Virus record (IMG/VR): IMGVR_UViG_3300043772_001656
Span: 1 to 32,156 of that record
Source: a virus
Length of the DNA stretch: 32,156 nucleotides
Strand: one strand, 5' to 3'
The notes under the pieces: generated by a model
Told to the model about the DNA's origin: nothing
What the model saw: only the letters and a program-made list of their open reading frames with translations
Databases searched by the model: none
Translations under genes and position numbers: made by a program
In this document: positions 7,211 through 15,222 of the stretch, piece after piece
How the letters are laid out: each line of letters begins with the position of its first letter
Numbering within the stretch: the first letter of the stretch is position 1

Positions 7211-7965
7211 TGGTTGTCCTTTTGACGTGAGTTATGAAGAGCTCGCAGACGTTGCATCTCCATTTGAGCGCGTGCGCTCTTAGGCTTTGCACTGTCAATA
7301 AGCTCCTTAATTGATGAGGTCGCATTCTGCAGAGCATCGACGAGAGATGAGAGACGAGCCACGTTTGCCGACGAAAGCGTGCGTCCTTCCTTCTCGCGAA
7401 TCTGTGCGCGTTCGTTCAACCTCGCGACAAGACGAACGACCTCAGCTCCGACGTCGTCGATATCCTGCGTGAGTCCCTTAGCGCTAACGATTGCAGTTTG
7501 CGGGTTTGCTCCGAACAAAACGGGCGACCACTCGAAGAGCGTCCCCTTGACGAGTTCGCGTGCGCCGTCCGGCGCGATGCGGTCTTCCTGCACGGAATAC
7601 CCGATGCTGAACTCGTCGATAATACCTTCCTTGATATCAGAAAACGCCTCGCGTCCGCGCTGCGTGTTCTGGTTGAACTTAGCCTTTACGTACAATCCGC
7701 CGAGACCCTTCAAGCTATCAGGGAGTAGCGGATCGTTCGGATAGAGTTCACGTGCTTCCAACGTCTTCGCGACGGGTGCGTTCCAATCGTGCATCCACAC
7801 GCCCTTCGGCATCTTGCCTTTTAGCGATTGCTCGAAGAAACCCGGGAGCACGCGGTCGCCCACGCTGTCGACGTTGTTAAATACGGAAACGACCGCTTCG
7901 AGGATTCCCTCGTCAGCGTTCACGGCCTTGATATGACAGGAATGAAGCGACTTCGTCAGTTCCAT
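7207..7965 (-). CDS. Prohead protease (HK97 gp4-like)
   Basis: This 252-aa serine protease matures the prohead by cutting the capsid delta domain and itself. Visible motifs are FNNVDSVGDRVLPGFF, the catalytic His59 in WMHDW and Ser120 in DEFSIGYSV, then LFEWSPVLFGANPQT, all standard for peptidase family U35/S78. The C-terminal third (about 170-252) is a charged helical region that may act as internal scaffold. It lies between the portal and capsid genes and overlaps the capsid start by 4 bases. The start is preceded by GAAGGTAATCGA. Confidence 0.93.
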   Translation of the reverse strand: MELTKSLHSCHIKAVNADEGILEAVVSVFNNVDSVGDRVLPGFFEQSLKGKMPKGVWMHDWNAPVAKTLEARELYPNDPLLPDSLKGLGGLYVKAKFNQNTQRGREAFSDIKEGIIDEFSIGYSVQEDRIAPDGARELVKGTLFEWSPVLFGANPQTAIVSAKGLTQDIDDVGAEVVRLVARLNERAQIREKEGRTLSSANVARLSSLVDALQNATSSIKELIDSAKPKSARAQMEMQRLRALHNSRQKDNQ

Positions 7966-8011
7966 TCGATTACCTTCGTATGAGTTGACGCAACATGGCG
8001 AACGCGTTCGG

Positions 8012-8028
8012 ATAGTTTTGCACCATCT
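8012..8028. repeat. 17-bp direct repeat, copy 1 (portal/protease junction)
   Basis: The plus strand carries ATAGTTTTGCACCATCT just outside the portal stop codon. An identical 17-mer lies at 11674-11690, inside the end of the DnaA-like gene and just before terS. In both copies the minus strand reads ATGGTGCAAAACTAT, coding M-V-Q-N-Y. The two copies bracket the terS-terL-portal block. Confidence 0.7.
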
Positions 8029-8029
8029 A

Positions 8030-10078
8030 TCATCCGCCCTGCGTTGCTCTGTCGTAGTCGATCTTGCGTCGTGCGCGTGTGATGCATCGGCAGTTGACGG
8101 CGTTCTTTGCTGAAAGCCCCGGCCCGGCTGGATATTCCGTCTCCTCGCCGCCCACCGTGAAGAGTCCGCTTACAACATTCTCCCACTGTCCATTTGCTCC
8201 GGCGTGAGCATCGCGCGCACCCGGGAACGAGATCCACTGTCTCACGATCTTACGATCGGGATCGGACTCGCGGTCGCTCGCCGTCTTCCAGACTGCGCTC
8301 TGCGTTTTACCTGTCGTCGCCGTCGCCGTTGTTCTACCGATCGCGTTAGCACGTGCGACGCTAATCTCGTCGAACTTCTTACGCAGCAATGCCGCGATCT
8401 CGTCAGCTGACAGGCCGCCGGACTGATTTAGGATATAGCGCACATCGTCGCGGATCGTGCCGATCGAGTCCGCGATCTTTTGACTGGACTCGTCGATACC
8501 CTCACGTCGTGCCTTGCCGTACTCGCCGTCCTCAGCGTCAACATCTTTTGCAGCCGCTGCGATCATCTCTTCGACGAGACCTTTGCGGTCGTCCTCAGTC
8601 GCAGCTAAGAAACGCGCCGTCCAGTCTTCGACGTCAAACGGGTCGCCCTCCTGTTTCGTCATGACTGCGCCGTGCGCCTTGATACCCCCGAGGATCTCAC
8701 GTTCGAGCTTACGCACTTCTTTACCATACGACACCGCGATACGCTTCGCCCACTTCTCCGAGATATCATCAACGGCCTTGAAGTACGTCTCGTCGTCTAA
8801 CTCATCAGATCGAAAGCTCGCGGACGAATCCGCGCCTCCCTTCGTTTGCACGCTCGTATCACGTGAGGCCGTTTGCATATCGTCGTCGTTGTTGTCCGTG
8901 TCGTTATCGTCGACTTCGTTAGCGCCCGCCCCCGTAACCGCGTCAAGCCCGAACGTTTCGCGCGCTTCGTTCAACGTCATGACGCCAACTTGGAATGCCT
9001 GCAATGCCGTGCTTCGTTGTGACTCTGCCGACGGCTTCAGAGCTTCGACCGTGCTCAGGTCGAAACCTACCTCGACGCCGAAGTCGGGGATCGCGAGTTG
9101 CTCGTTAATCTGGTCGGCGATCATATTCCACAGTGGAACGCGTACCATGTCCGTAAAGTCTTTCGACGCCTGCTCCGCATTCGAGTACGTCGACGACATG
9201 ATACCCGCGTACGTGTAAGCGATAATCGGATGCACGCGGAACACGCCGCAGATCCGCGCCTCGTATTGTGAGAACGTCGACTCCATACCGAGTTCATTGT
9301 AATCAAGTGCCAAACGTTCGACGCTCTTCACTCCCCACATATGACCGACCGACCCGCGGCGCTCGCCGCCGTATTTACGCTTGAACGAACGCTCGGCGAG
9401 TGACACCTGATCCGGCGACATCTCCTCGTCGTAGATTACCAGCGTCTTAGGCATCGCGTCATTCTTGTGGATGCTGAAGATCGTTCCGCTCGCCTCGTTG
9501 TAAGATTCAATCGTCGACGATGCGAGTACAATCGGAGAGCCGCCGGCGTAGCTAATAGCAGGATCCACCCAAAAGCCGCGTATATGAACGACATCATCCT
9601 TTGGGATCTCCCACGTGGTCGAACCGTTATTGTAGTGATACGCGCGGATATTGCCGTACTCGTCGAGCACCGGCGCGAAGTTAGCATCGGAGTACGGCTT
9701 GAGATCGATCACCGCGCCCGCAGCGTTACGGCGTTTGTGATAGTAGACGTTCCCACCGATACATAGGTACGTCATCGCCGTAGCCATGCTAAGACGCCAC
9801 GACGAGCCAGCGAAGAGAACTGAGACAGGGTGATCGTAGATGAAGCCCTCACCATCACGAACGGCGAGATACGCCTCCGGCATCGTCAGCGAGTACGCCA
9901 TCGTGCATCCCTGCGCGACCGGGTTGTCCTTCCACAGTCGGTACGCCTGCGCGAAGTTCGTCACCGGTGTGAAGGAGTGTTTCGTGTAAGCTAACGTCGC
10001 GAGTCCCGGCAATTCGCCGCGCTCGGAGAGCTGCAGCTGTTTCTCGTTCGTTCTGAAGATACGGTCGAAGATACCCAT
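8030..10078 (-). CDS. Portal protein fused to MuF-type minor head domain
   Basis: The 682-aa product combines two usually separate proteins. Residues about 1-380 are an HK97-type portal: MGIFDRIFR start, WKDNPVAQGC, FAGSSWRLSMATAMTYLCIGG, VVHIRGFWVDP, then SSTYSNAEQASKDF. An acidic linker (EVDDNDTDNNDDD) follows. The C-terminal part, to the end, is a Mu gpF-like (MuF) domain with RANAIGRTTATATTGKTQ, the ARDAHAGANGQ motif and the closing NAVNCRCITR. Portals form the 12-fold DNA gateway, and MuF proteins are minor head or ejected proteins. Fusion of the two is seen in some siphoviruses. It lies 11 bases after terL. Confidence 0.93.
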   Translation of the reverse strand: MGIFDRIFRTNEKQLQLSERGELPGLATLAYTKHSFTPVTNFAQAYRLWKDNPVAQGCTMAYSLTMPEAYLAVRDGEGFIYDHPVSVLFAGSSWRLSMATAMTYLCIGGNVYYHKRRNAAGAVIDLKPYSDANFAPVLDEYGNIRAYHYNNGSTTWEIPKDDVVHIRGFWVDPAISYAGGSPIVLASSTIESYNEASGTIFSIHKNDAMPKTLVIYDEEMSPDQVSLAERSFKRKYGGERRGSVGHMWGVKSVERLALDYNELGMESTFSQYEARICGVFRVHPIIAYTYAGIMSSTYSNAEQASKDFTDMVRVPLWNMIADQINEQLAIPDFGVEVGFDLSTVEALKPSAESQRSTALQAFQVGVMTLNEARETFGLDAVTGAGANEVDDNDTDNNDDDMQTASRDTSVQTKGGADSSASFRSDELDDETYFKAVDDISEKWAKRIAVSYGKEVRKLEREILGGIKAHGAVMTKQEGDPFDVEDWTARFLAATEDDRKGLVEEMIAAAAKDVDAEDGEYGKARREGIDESSQKIADSIGTIRDDVRYILNQSGGLSADEIAALLRKKFDEISVARANAIGRTTATATTGKTQSAVWKTASDRESDPDRKIVRQWISFPGARDAHAGANGQWENVVSGLFTVGGEETEYPAGPGLSAKNAVNCRCITRARRKIDYDRATQGG

Positions 10079-10089
10079 GTGATAGTCTG

Positions 10090-11268
10090 TTAAGTGAAGA
10101 GAACGCCCGCGCCTTGATTCTTAACGGCTGCGAGCTCGGCATAGACGAGCGCGTCGACCATATCGTCGTGGTCCGAGATCGGAAACGATAGGAGCTCACG
10201 CTCGAAGTGAGGATCTAAGTTTGTCACGTGAGTGACGAGGAGTTGCTCATAGCGTGCGAGGACCGCATGAAAGCGCGTGACCTTGTCGCGGTCCGGCTTA
10301 ATAGCCTTAACAGGTAACGACGTCTTTCGCAGTAGCTCTTGCACGACCGCGACTTGATATTGCACGGCCTCGATGTTGATCCGCTGCGGCTTCCACTTCG
10401 ACGCGTACTGTTTCACAGTGTCGACGACTTCGTGAAAGCTGACCTTACCTCGCCACACGTCGACGACGTAACGGCGTCCCGATTCGGGATCGTAACCGAC
10501 GACGACGATAGCTGTATAGTCTGCGGTTTCCGACTTGGAAATAGCAAGGTCCACGCCCATACCATAGCGCAGGCCAGACGGCACGCGGTCGCTCGGTACG
10601 TGAGTCAGATGTTCACGCTTAACGAGCGCGCCCTGCACGTCGATGAACTCAGCGAGGAACTCTTGTTGAAATACCAGACTCGGAAGTTCGTTACGTGCGG
10701 CTTCGACTTCCGTCGCGTCGATGTATGGATTCGCGGCCGTCGGCATCTGCCAGTATGACCACGTTTCATCGGTGACCGCGCGTTCTGACAAGGTATGGAA
10801 GTAATTCCTCCCCTTAGGCGTCGAGAAGAACCACGCGTCGCCCTTGTAGTCTGCAAGCGTTGGACGTATCGCCATCGTCCACGCCTCCTCTAAGTTTGTC
10901 ACCATCGCGGCCTCGTCGATCACGACACGTCGGTACTTACGACCGCGGACCGCGTCGTAGTTATCAAGCGACCAGAAGTCGAGCTGGCCGCCGTTGATGT
11001 ACGTGATACGCTTCTCGCTTTCGTTCGTGTCGGCGATAACCGCGGCGAAGTCTTTCTTCACCGTTCGCCAGACGTCCATCAGCATTTTGTACGTCGGCGC
11101 AAAGTACGCAGCCGGATCGCCTGTCGTGATACACTCGGCAAGCGCAGCCTCGGCGAGTACCGTCTTGCCCCACCGGCGTCCGCAGTTCACGACGTTGAAA
11201 CGGCGTCTGTTGTTCCAGACCCGCAGCTGTGCGTCGTGTAACTCTATGTCAAGAGTGATCCGGCTCAT
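10090..11268 (-). CDS. terL: Terminase large subunit
   Basis: This 392-aa protein is the DNA-packaging motor. The ATPase half has Walker A CGRRWGKT (residues 29-36), Walker B VVIDEA (about 115-120) and the coupling region FFSTPKGRNYF. The nuclease half has the RNase H-like GMGVDLAISK (Asp240), the later NIEAVQY strand and the closing metal site HDDMVDALVYA. I chose the ATG of MSRITLDIELHDAQ at 11268, with GGAG upstream; an in-frame extension of eight codons is possible. It overlaps terS by 20 bases. Length is slightly short but both domains are complete. Confidence 0.95.
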   Translation of the reverse strand: MSRITLDIELHDAQLRVWNNRRRFNVVNCGRRWGKTVLAEAALAECITTGDPAAYFAPTYKMLMDVWRTVKKDFAAVIADTNESEKRITYINGGQLDFWSLDNYDAVRGRKYRRVVIDEAAMVTNLEEAWTMAIRPTLADYKGDAWFFSTPKGRNYFHTLSERAVTDETWSYWQMPTAANPYIDATEVEAARNELPSLVFQQEFLAEFIDVQGALVKREHLTHVPSDRVPSGLRYGMGVDLAISKSETADYTAIVVVGYDPESGRRYVVDVWRGKVSFHEVVDTVKQYASKWKPQRINIEAVQYQVAVVQELLRKTSLPVKAIKPDRDKVTRFHAVLARYEQLLVTHVTNLDPHFERELLSFPISDHDDMVDALVYAELAAVKNQGAGVLFT

Positions 11269-11647
11269 CGTCTTCTCCACTGCGACGAGCACCGCCGATC
11301 TTTACTGTGAGCTCCTGCGTCTGAGTTACCTTCGACTCTACCTCGCTACGGTCTCGCCATCCGAGAACGTTCTTCGCAATGAAGATAGCGACCGAGCCGT
11401 TACCTTTCTCGATCCCACCGTAGGCGTGAGCGTCGAGAAGAGCAGCGATACGGCGTTTGCATGCCTGACGTACTTTTTTAACCGCGGCGGAAAATTCAGG
11501 GTGAATCGACTCCCATTCGCGAAGAGTCTCGTCGTGGATGCCCAGATGAGCGGCGAGCTGTTCGATATAGAAGCCGCCCTCGATCGCCTCGTTCATGAGG
11601 GGTTCGAGTTCTTCCCAGTCGTATTTCGTTGGGCGTCCTGCTGGCAT
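11249..11647 (-). CDS. terS: Terminase small subunit
   Basis: This 132-aa protein begins MPAGRPTKYDWEELEPLMNEA and has a helix-turn-helix (LAAHLGIHDETLREWESIHPEF) followed by a central helical region KRRIAALLDAHAYGG and NGSVAIFIAKNVLGWRDRSE. This is the usual phage small-terminase pattern: the HTH recognises the packaging site and the middle forms the ring. The acidic tail would contact the large subunit. It directly precedes terL with a 20-base overlap and overlaps the DnaA-like gene by 55 bases. Confidence 0.9.
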   Translation of the reverse strand: MPAGRPTKYDWEELEPLMNEAIEGGFYIEQLAAHLGIHDETLREWESIHPEFSAAVKKVRQACKRRIAALLDAHAYGGIEKGNGSVAIFIAKNVLGWRDRSEVESKVTQTQELTVKIGGARRSGEDDEPDHS

Positions 11648-11970
11648 ATTGCAACCTTAGGGCATTCGGGACAATAGTTTTGCACCATCTGGAGATAGGG
11701 CTCCTGTCTCATGACGCGGACGATATCTCTAACGTCAGGAAACAAGACGATCTGATCTTCGACGGCTTCGACCGCGCGCATCACGGGTTGTCGCTCGCGG
11801 TTGAACTCGCGAGCGATCGACGAGTAGTCCCACGCGAAGCGCTCATGTAAGACGAACCAGACGAGATGACGTGCAAGGGCCGGGCGTCTGCGATGTGAAC
11901 GTCCGTATATCTCGGCGACGTGGACGCCTATCAGCGCCGCGGCATGGTGTGCGATGACCTGCGCTATCAT
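11593..11970 (-). CDS. DnaA domain IV-like DNA-binding protein
   Basis: The 125-aa product starts MIAQVIAHHAAALIGV at an ATG overlapping the upstream stop by 4 bases. Residues about 8-80 follow the DnaA C-terminal domain: V-A-E-I-Y-G-R-S-H-R-R-R-P-A-L-A-R-H, then a helix (LVWFVLHERFAWDYSSIAREF) and NRERQPVMRAVEAVE in place of the GGRDHTTV signature helix. It has no AAA+ part, so it would only bind DNA. A short C-terminal Cys motif (CPECPKVAIC) could bind metal. Roles could be replication initiation on the phage origin, control of host DnaA, or packaging, given that terS follows. Confidence 0.75.
   Translation of the reverse strand: MIAQVIAHHAAALIGVHVAEIYGRSHRRRPALARHLVWFVLHERFAWDYSSIAREFNRERQPVMRAVEAVEDQIVLFPDVRDIVRVMRQEPYLQMVQNYCPECPKVAICQQDAQRNTTGKNSNPS
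11674..11690. repeat. 17-bp direct repeat, copy 2 (upstream of terS)
   Basis: This is identical to 8012-8028 (ATAGTTTTGCACCATCT on the plus strand). It lies 27 bases upstream of the terS start, within the 3' end of the DnaA-like gene, where it encodes M-V-Q-N-Y. It could be a terminase recognition element or a recombination scar. Confidence 0.65.
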
Positions 11971-12413
11971 GGTAGCCTCAGGATAGCAAGTGCATCCTCT
12001 GGACTTGTCACGACGTGGTAGGGCACGCCGTAGCGATTGCAGCATTCAGCAAACCGTACCTGCGTTTCCGACGGCTTACCTCCGGGACGCTTGACTTCGA
12101 GCATCCACACGCGCCCGCGTTTGTAAACGGCGAGGTCGGCATGACCTGACGTCGCGTTGATGTTCACCACACGATAGGCGCTAAGGCGGCTCCCGTGCGC
12201 TGTGAGCGATGTTGACGAGTTAACCCTCACCACCATATACCCCGCGGCTTCTAAGGCCTTAGAAATCGCGGTCTGGATCTCGTGCTCCTTTGGCGGTGGC
12301 CCCTCGCCTGCGCGCTTCTTCTTTGCACGGTCACGGGATGCGGCCTCTTTGTCGAGATGCTCTTTCCATTTGCGAGCTTCAAGCTCTGCAAACTCTTCGT
12401 CGATGTCCTTCAC
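11967..12413 (-). CDS. VRR-NUC domain nuclease
   Basis: This is a 148-aa protein with an N-terminal charged helix (EEFAELEARKWKEHLDKEAASRDRAKKKR) and a C-terminal VRR-NUC fold. Residues about 43-148 include EHEIQTAISKALEAAGY, SGHADLAVY (Asp93), MLEVKRPGGKPSETQ (Glu106, Lys108, Gln118) and YHVVTSPEDAL. These residues form the PD-(D/E)XK active site. Phage VRR-NUC proteins are thought to cut branched or flap DNA during replication and recombination. I chose the GTG at 12413: it overlaps the previous stop as GTGA and has GAGGAGG just upstream. An in-frame ATG at 12476 has no such site. Confidence 0.85.
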   Translation of the reverse strand: MKDIDEEFAELEARKWKEHLDKEAASRDRAKKKRAGEGPPPKEHEIQTAISKALEAAGYMVVRVNSSTSLTAHGSRLSAYRVVNINATSGHADLAVYKRGRVWMLEVKRPGGKPSETQVRFAECCNRYGVPYHVVTSPEDALAILRLP

Positions 12414-12844
12414 ACTGCCTCCTCGAATATGATAGAATGATGAGCCGTCCACGTTCCGTCGGCATGTTCGATCCACGTCCAGTCGTTGACGTTCGACTCA
12501 TGCATGAGGGCGATCAGATCCCGGTCGCGCCTGTTCCGTTGTCGAGCGAGGTCGGCACTCGCGAGCACCTCGTCGGGAGGTACGATCCGACCTGCACTGT
12601 CTCCGGTTACAGAGTTACAGAGTGAAAAGCCGTTTTCCTTATACTTATTATTGATATTGTTTTTCCCTCTTAAGGAAAAATCACTTTCACTCTGTAACCG
12701 GAGGCCATTTTCAGCCGTTTGGACAGGTGCTAACTCGTTCGTTGTCAACGGCTTACTCGGTTCACTTAAACCGGTTACAGAACTTTTCGGGTTTTGCACC
12801 CCGAGCCACTCATCAAGGTGAGAAAGGTAGTACTCAGAAGGCAT
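12410..12844 (-). CDS. Hypothetical replication-region protein carrying an internal inverted repeat
   Basis: The 144-aa product starts MPSEYYLSHLDEWLGVQNP at an ATG that overlaps the primase-helicase stop by 11 bases. The N-terminal part (1-30) and C-terminal part (about 85-144, with EVLASADLARQRNRRDRDLIALM) look like folded protein. The middle (SDFSLRGKNNINNKYKENGFSL) is low-complexity and is encoded by an AT-rich, strongly palindromic segment. The arrangement recalls phage replication genes that carry the origin inside them, as in lambda O. No enzyme motif was found. The middle could also be an inserted element that kept the frame. Confidence 0.6.
   Translation of the reverse strand: MPSEYYLSHLDEWLGVQNPKSSVTGLSEPSKPLTTNELAPVQTAENGLRLQSESDFSLRGKNNINNKYKENGFSLCNSVTGDSAGRIVPPDEVLASADLARQRNRRDRDLIALMHESNVNDWTWIEHADGTWTAHHSIIFEEAV
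12601..12781. repeat. Iteron-like inverted/direct repeats around an AT-rich core (candidate origin)
   Basis: A perfect 14-bp inverted pair CTCCGGTTACAGAG (12601-12614) / CTCTGTAACCGGAG (12690-12703) extends inwards imperfectly through TGAAA and TTTTCCTTA to its mirror TAAGGAAAA. The left arm has an extra tandem TTACAGAG (12615-12622). A further direct copy CCGGTTACAGA lies at 12771-12781. The core at about 12636-12675 is markedly AT-rich against balanced surroundings. Multiple copies of one 11-mer next to an AT-rich stretch within a replication gene fit an origin with iterons. A long mRNA hairpin is an alternative reading. Confidence 0.6.
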
Positions 12845-14966
12845 CGCCCGCCCCTTGTACGTACGCACTACGTAGTTCGTGCACCTTTGCGGGTTCCGAC
12901 TCACCGGTCACCGAACGACCGATCGCCCGTATTTTGACCTTCCACACGCGCAGCGCCCGGCCGCCGTCCTTGACGACAACCTGAGTAAAGCCGGCTTTTG
13001 TGAGGGCTCTTCCGAGCTGGTACGTGTTGAGCCACGGTATCTTCGCGTTCTTCTCTTGGAAGATCTTGTCCTGAAGCATCGTCATGATCTCCGTATTCGA
13101 CATGCCGGCCGCGGACTCGGTAGGCAGCGCTTCGACGTATCTCCATACGAGGTCATCGGCTTCCGTTGATACGGCGTAGTTCGCGTTCATTGCTGATATA
13201 CGTTCGATGTCCTTTGGTGACGTCCAGTACTGGAACCCGGCCCGCTTGAGTGCGAGCGCCTGAGCCCAGACGGCGTCGACGTCGATACTGAAGAGCGCCC
13301 CCAGATCTACGAACCCACCTATCGAGATCACGGCAAAGCGCCGGGAGCCTGTCTCGTCATTCAGGAACGACCGACGGTTAACCGACCCGGCGAACGATCC
13401 CCTACGACGCAACGTGGTCTCAGCACGCCCATAGGCGAGCCGTACGCGCTTATCCGATGAGGTGATGAGGGATTTGATCTTCTCGGCTTCTCGCTTCGTC
13501 AGGGACTCGAGTTCGTCGTCGACGATGATGAGACTCCTCGCAATCGAAACGAGCGTGTCCCGGTCGTCGTTGATGCTGCCTTCGTAGTAGTGATCGTGCC
13601 GCAGATGCTCAGGGCAGAGGTAGCGTAGGAGCGTCGTTTTACCTACGCCCTGACCACCTTGCAGGATGAGCATCGTATGGTTCGGCTTGTTATCGACTGC
13701 ACACGCGACCGCAGCGACGATCCACTTACGAAAGATCAGGTCGTTGTAGGCCCGCTGCGCTTCGACGGGATAGGCCGGATCGGGAGGGATGAGATCTAAG
13801 ATCCTGCCGATATGATCCGTATCCCCGTCGCGCCACTCTGGTAGGTTAGCGAAGTACTCCGAGATCGGATCGTACTCGGCACTGAAGTCCGAATCGAGGA
13901 TCTCCCAGATCCGGTCGCGTCCGATCTTAAGACCTGACGAGCGCATCGAACGGAGTAGGCTATTGACTGTGTAGTCGTCGAGCCGCTCCCATGCCGCGTT
14001 TACGCTATCACGATATTCGATCGTTTGCGTGGCGGTGTTCTTCCTAAACTCGTAGCGCGCTGTGAGGTACGACTCGATCCGGTCGAACGTCTCCGCGGCG
14101 TCCTTAGGCGCTTCTTTGTAGATGTCCTTTGGTATCGGGCACCCGTTCTTCCGTGCAAGGTAGATCAGTGTCCCAGTCGTGACACGTGTCAAGCGATTCT
14201 TGACAACTTGACTATACGGCACGTCCGACGGGGACCACTGCGATAGGAGAGCTATCGTTTCGGGCGTGTCTCCGAGCGCGTCGACTACGGCTGCGACGGT
14301 GCGTTTCCAGTCGATATGGTCTTGCTGCGGTGGTATGAACTTCAGCATAAGCGACACGTCGTCGACTGTCAGCTTACGAGCGCCGAACGCGGAGAACTTT
14401 GTTTCTTCATGGCGTACTTCGTCTTCGAATGATAACAACCGCTGGACTTCGTCATCGCTGAGTGTGTTATACCACGACACGACCTGCGCATCGGGATTAC
14501 CGAACCATAGGCGTACGGCGTCGCGTGCGTTGGTATCTCCTGCGAACCGTTGAACGAGTGCGGTCGTGAGGGCTTTGTATTCCGTGATATTGGTAATCGG
14601 AGTCTCGAGTACGAAGATCACCCTGTAGCGTGGATGCACGTCTGTATGAGACGGCGTCGTGTAGGCAAACGAGGCGTGCTTTGCGAAGTACTCATTCCGC
14701 GACGCCGCTCCGAACGATTCGCGGCCGTTGTCGATATCAAGTCCGACGATCGACGACGAGATGAACGCGTCTGAGTTACGGCGTGCGTAACCGTCGGCAC
14801 CTTCTTTGAGGTCGGCGCTACAAATCGGGTGACCGCGTTTTGTCAGGTGGTACTCGATCTGATCGACGGACCACTCGACGCGCCGCAGTTTGGCGGCGAG
14901 GTCGTTGTACTGATGGCGCTCGGCTTTGCCTACGACGGCAGTCGATACGCATAGGTTGTATATCAT
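12834..14966 (-). CDS. VapE/VirE-type primase-helicase
   Basis: This 710-aa replication protein has three parts. Residues about 1-190 are a primase-like domain with IVGLDIDN (75-80) and TTPSHTDVHPRYRVIF, as in AEP-type primases of phages and mobile elements. Residues about 203-280 match the PriCT linker (SLMLKFIPPQQDHIDWKR ... LLSQWSPSD). Residues about 365-640 are a VapE-like SF3-type ATPase with Walker A GGQGVGKTT (437-445), Walker B LIIVDDE (479-485), RVRLAYGRAE and NDETGSRRF. It probably primes and unwinds phage DNA, with host polymerase completing synthesis, as no polymerase gene is seen. Start overlaps the previous stop by 4 bases. Confidence 0.88.
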   Translation of the reverse strand: MIYNLCVSTAVVGKAERHQYNDLAAKLRRVEWSVDQIEYHLTKRGHPICSADLKEGADGYARRNSDAFISSSIVGLDIDNGRESFGAASRNEYFAKHASFAYTTPSHTDVHPRYRVIFVLETPITNITEYKALTTALVQRFAGDTNARDAVRLWFGNPDAQVVSWYNTLSDDEVQRLLSFEDEVRHEETKFSAFGARKLTVDDVSLMLKFIPPQQDHIDWKRTVAAVVDALGDTPETIALLSQWSPSDVPYSQVVKNRLTRVTTGTLIYLARKNGCPIPKDIYKEAPKDAAETFDRIESYLTARYEFRKNTATQTIEYRDSVNAAWERLDDYTVNSLLRSMRSSGLKIGRDRIWEILDSDFSAEYDPISEYFANLPEWRDGDTDHIGRILDLIPPDPAYPVEAQRAYNDLIFRKWIVAAVACAVDNKPNHTMLILQGGQGVGKTTLLRYLCPEHLRHDHYYEGSINDDRDTLVSIARSLIIVDDELESLTKREAEKIKSLITSSDKRVRLAYGRAETTLRRRGSFAGSVNRRSFLNDETGSRRFAVISIGGFVDLGALFSIDVDAVWAQALALKRAGFQYWTSPKDIERISAMNANYAVSTEADDLVWRYVEALPTESAAGMSNTEIMTMLQDKIFQEKNAKIPWLNTYQLGRALTKAGFTQVVVKDGGRALRVWKVKIRAIGRSVTGESEPAKVHELRSAYVQGAGDAF

Positions 14967-15058
14967 GAGTCCCGGTCCCCGGAGAATCTGAGGTAGATAG
15001 TTAGTATCGCGAGTGCGGCGAGGAGGCTTAAGAGTCGAACGGCTTCGTCGCTTACCAT
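14963..15058 (-). CDS. Tiny single-span membrane protein
   Basis: This 31-aa reading (MVSDEAVRLLSLLAALAI then LTIYLRFSGDRDS) has one hydrophobic segment. Its start overlaps the previous small gene by 7 bases and its stop overlaps the primase-helicase start by 4 bases. This tight packing is the main reason to call it a gene. Function unknown; too short to compare with families. Confidence 0.5.
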   Translation of the reverse strand: MVSDEAVRLLSLLAALAILTIYLRFSGDRDS

Positions 15059-15222
15059 GAGAGCGTCCAGTATAAGCACTTGGCGACGAAGACGAACGCC
15101 GTGAGCATGGACAAAAGAATCGTCGACATCGTAAGCAGTCGAACCGCGAATGAGTACGCGGTGACCTTCTTAGGCTGTGCGAGCTGTGATAGTAGCTCGT
15201 CGAGTGATGGGGTTGTTTTCAT
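15052..15222 (-). CDS. Small single-span membrane protein
   Basis: This 56-aa reading starts MKTTPSLDELLSQLAQPKK and has one transmembrane helix (about residues 28-53, LLTMSTILLSMLTAFVFVAK). It has a strong ribosome site (AAGGAGAACAC before ATG) and overlaps the C5-methyltransferase stop by 4 bases. It is co-translated with the 31-aa membrane peptide downstream. The role is unknown; host membrane modulation or superinfection exclusion would be typical for such early genes, but nothing in the sequence proves it. Confidence 0.6.
   Translation of the reverse strand: MKTTPSLDELLSQLAQPKKVTAYSFAVRLLTMSTILLSMLTAFVFVAKCLYWTLSW

Noticed and set aside
7956-8237. 93-codon minus-strand ORF over the portal end
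   Set aside because: It is the alternative phase of the MuF domain, rich in Arg/Cys/Ser. Only the short MVQNY peptide in the spacer was kept, as a remark.
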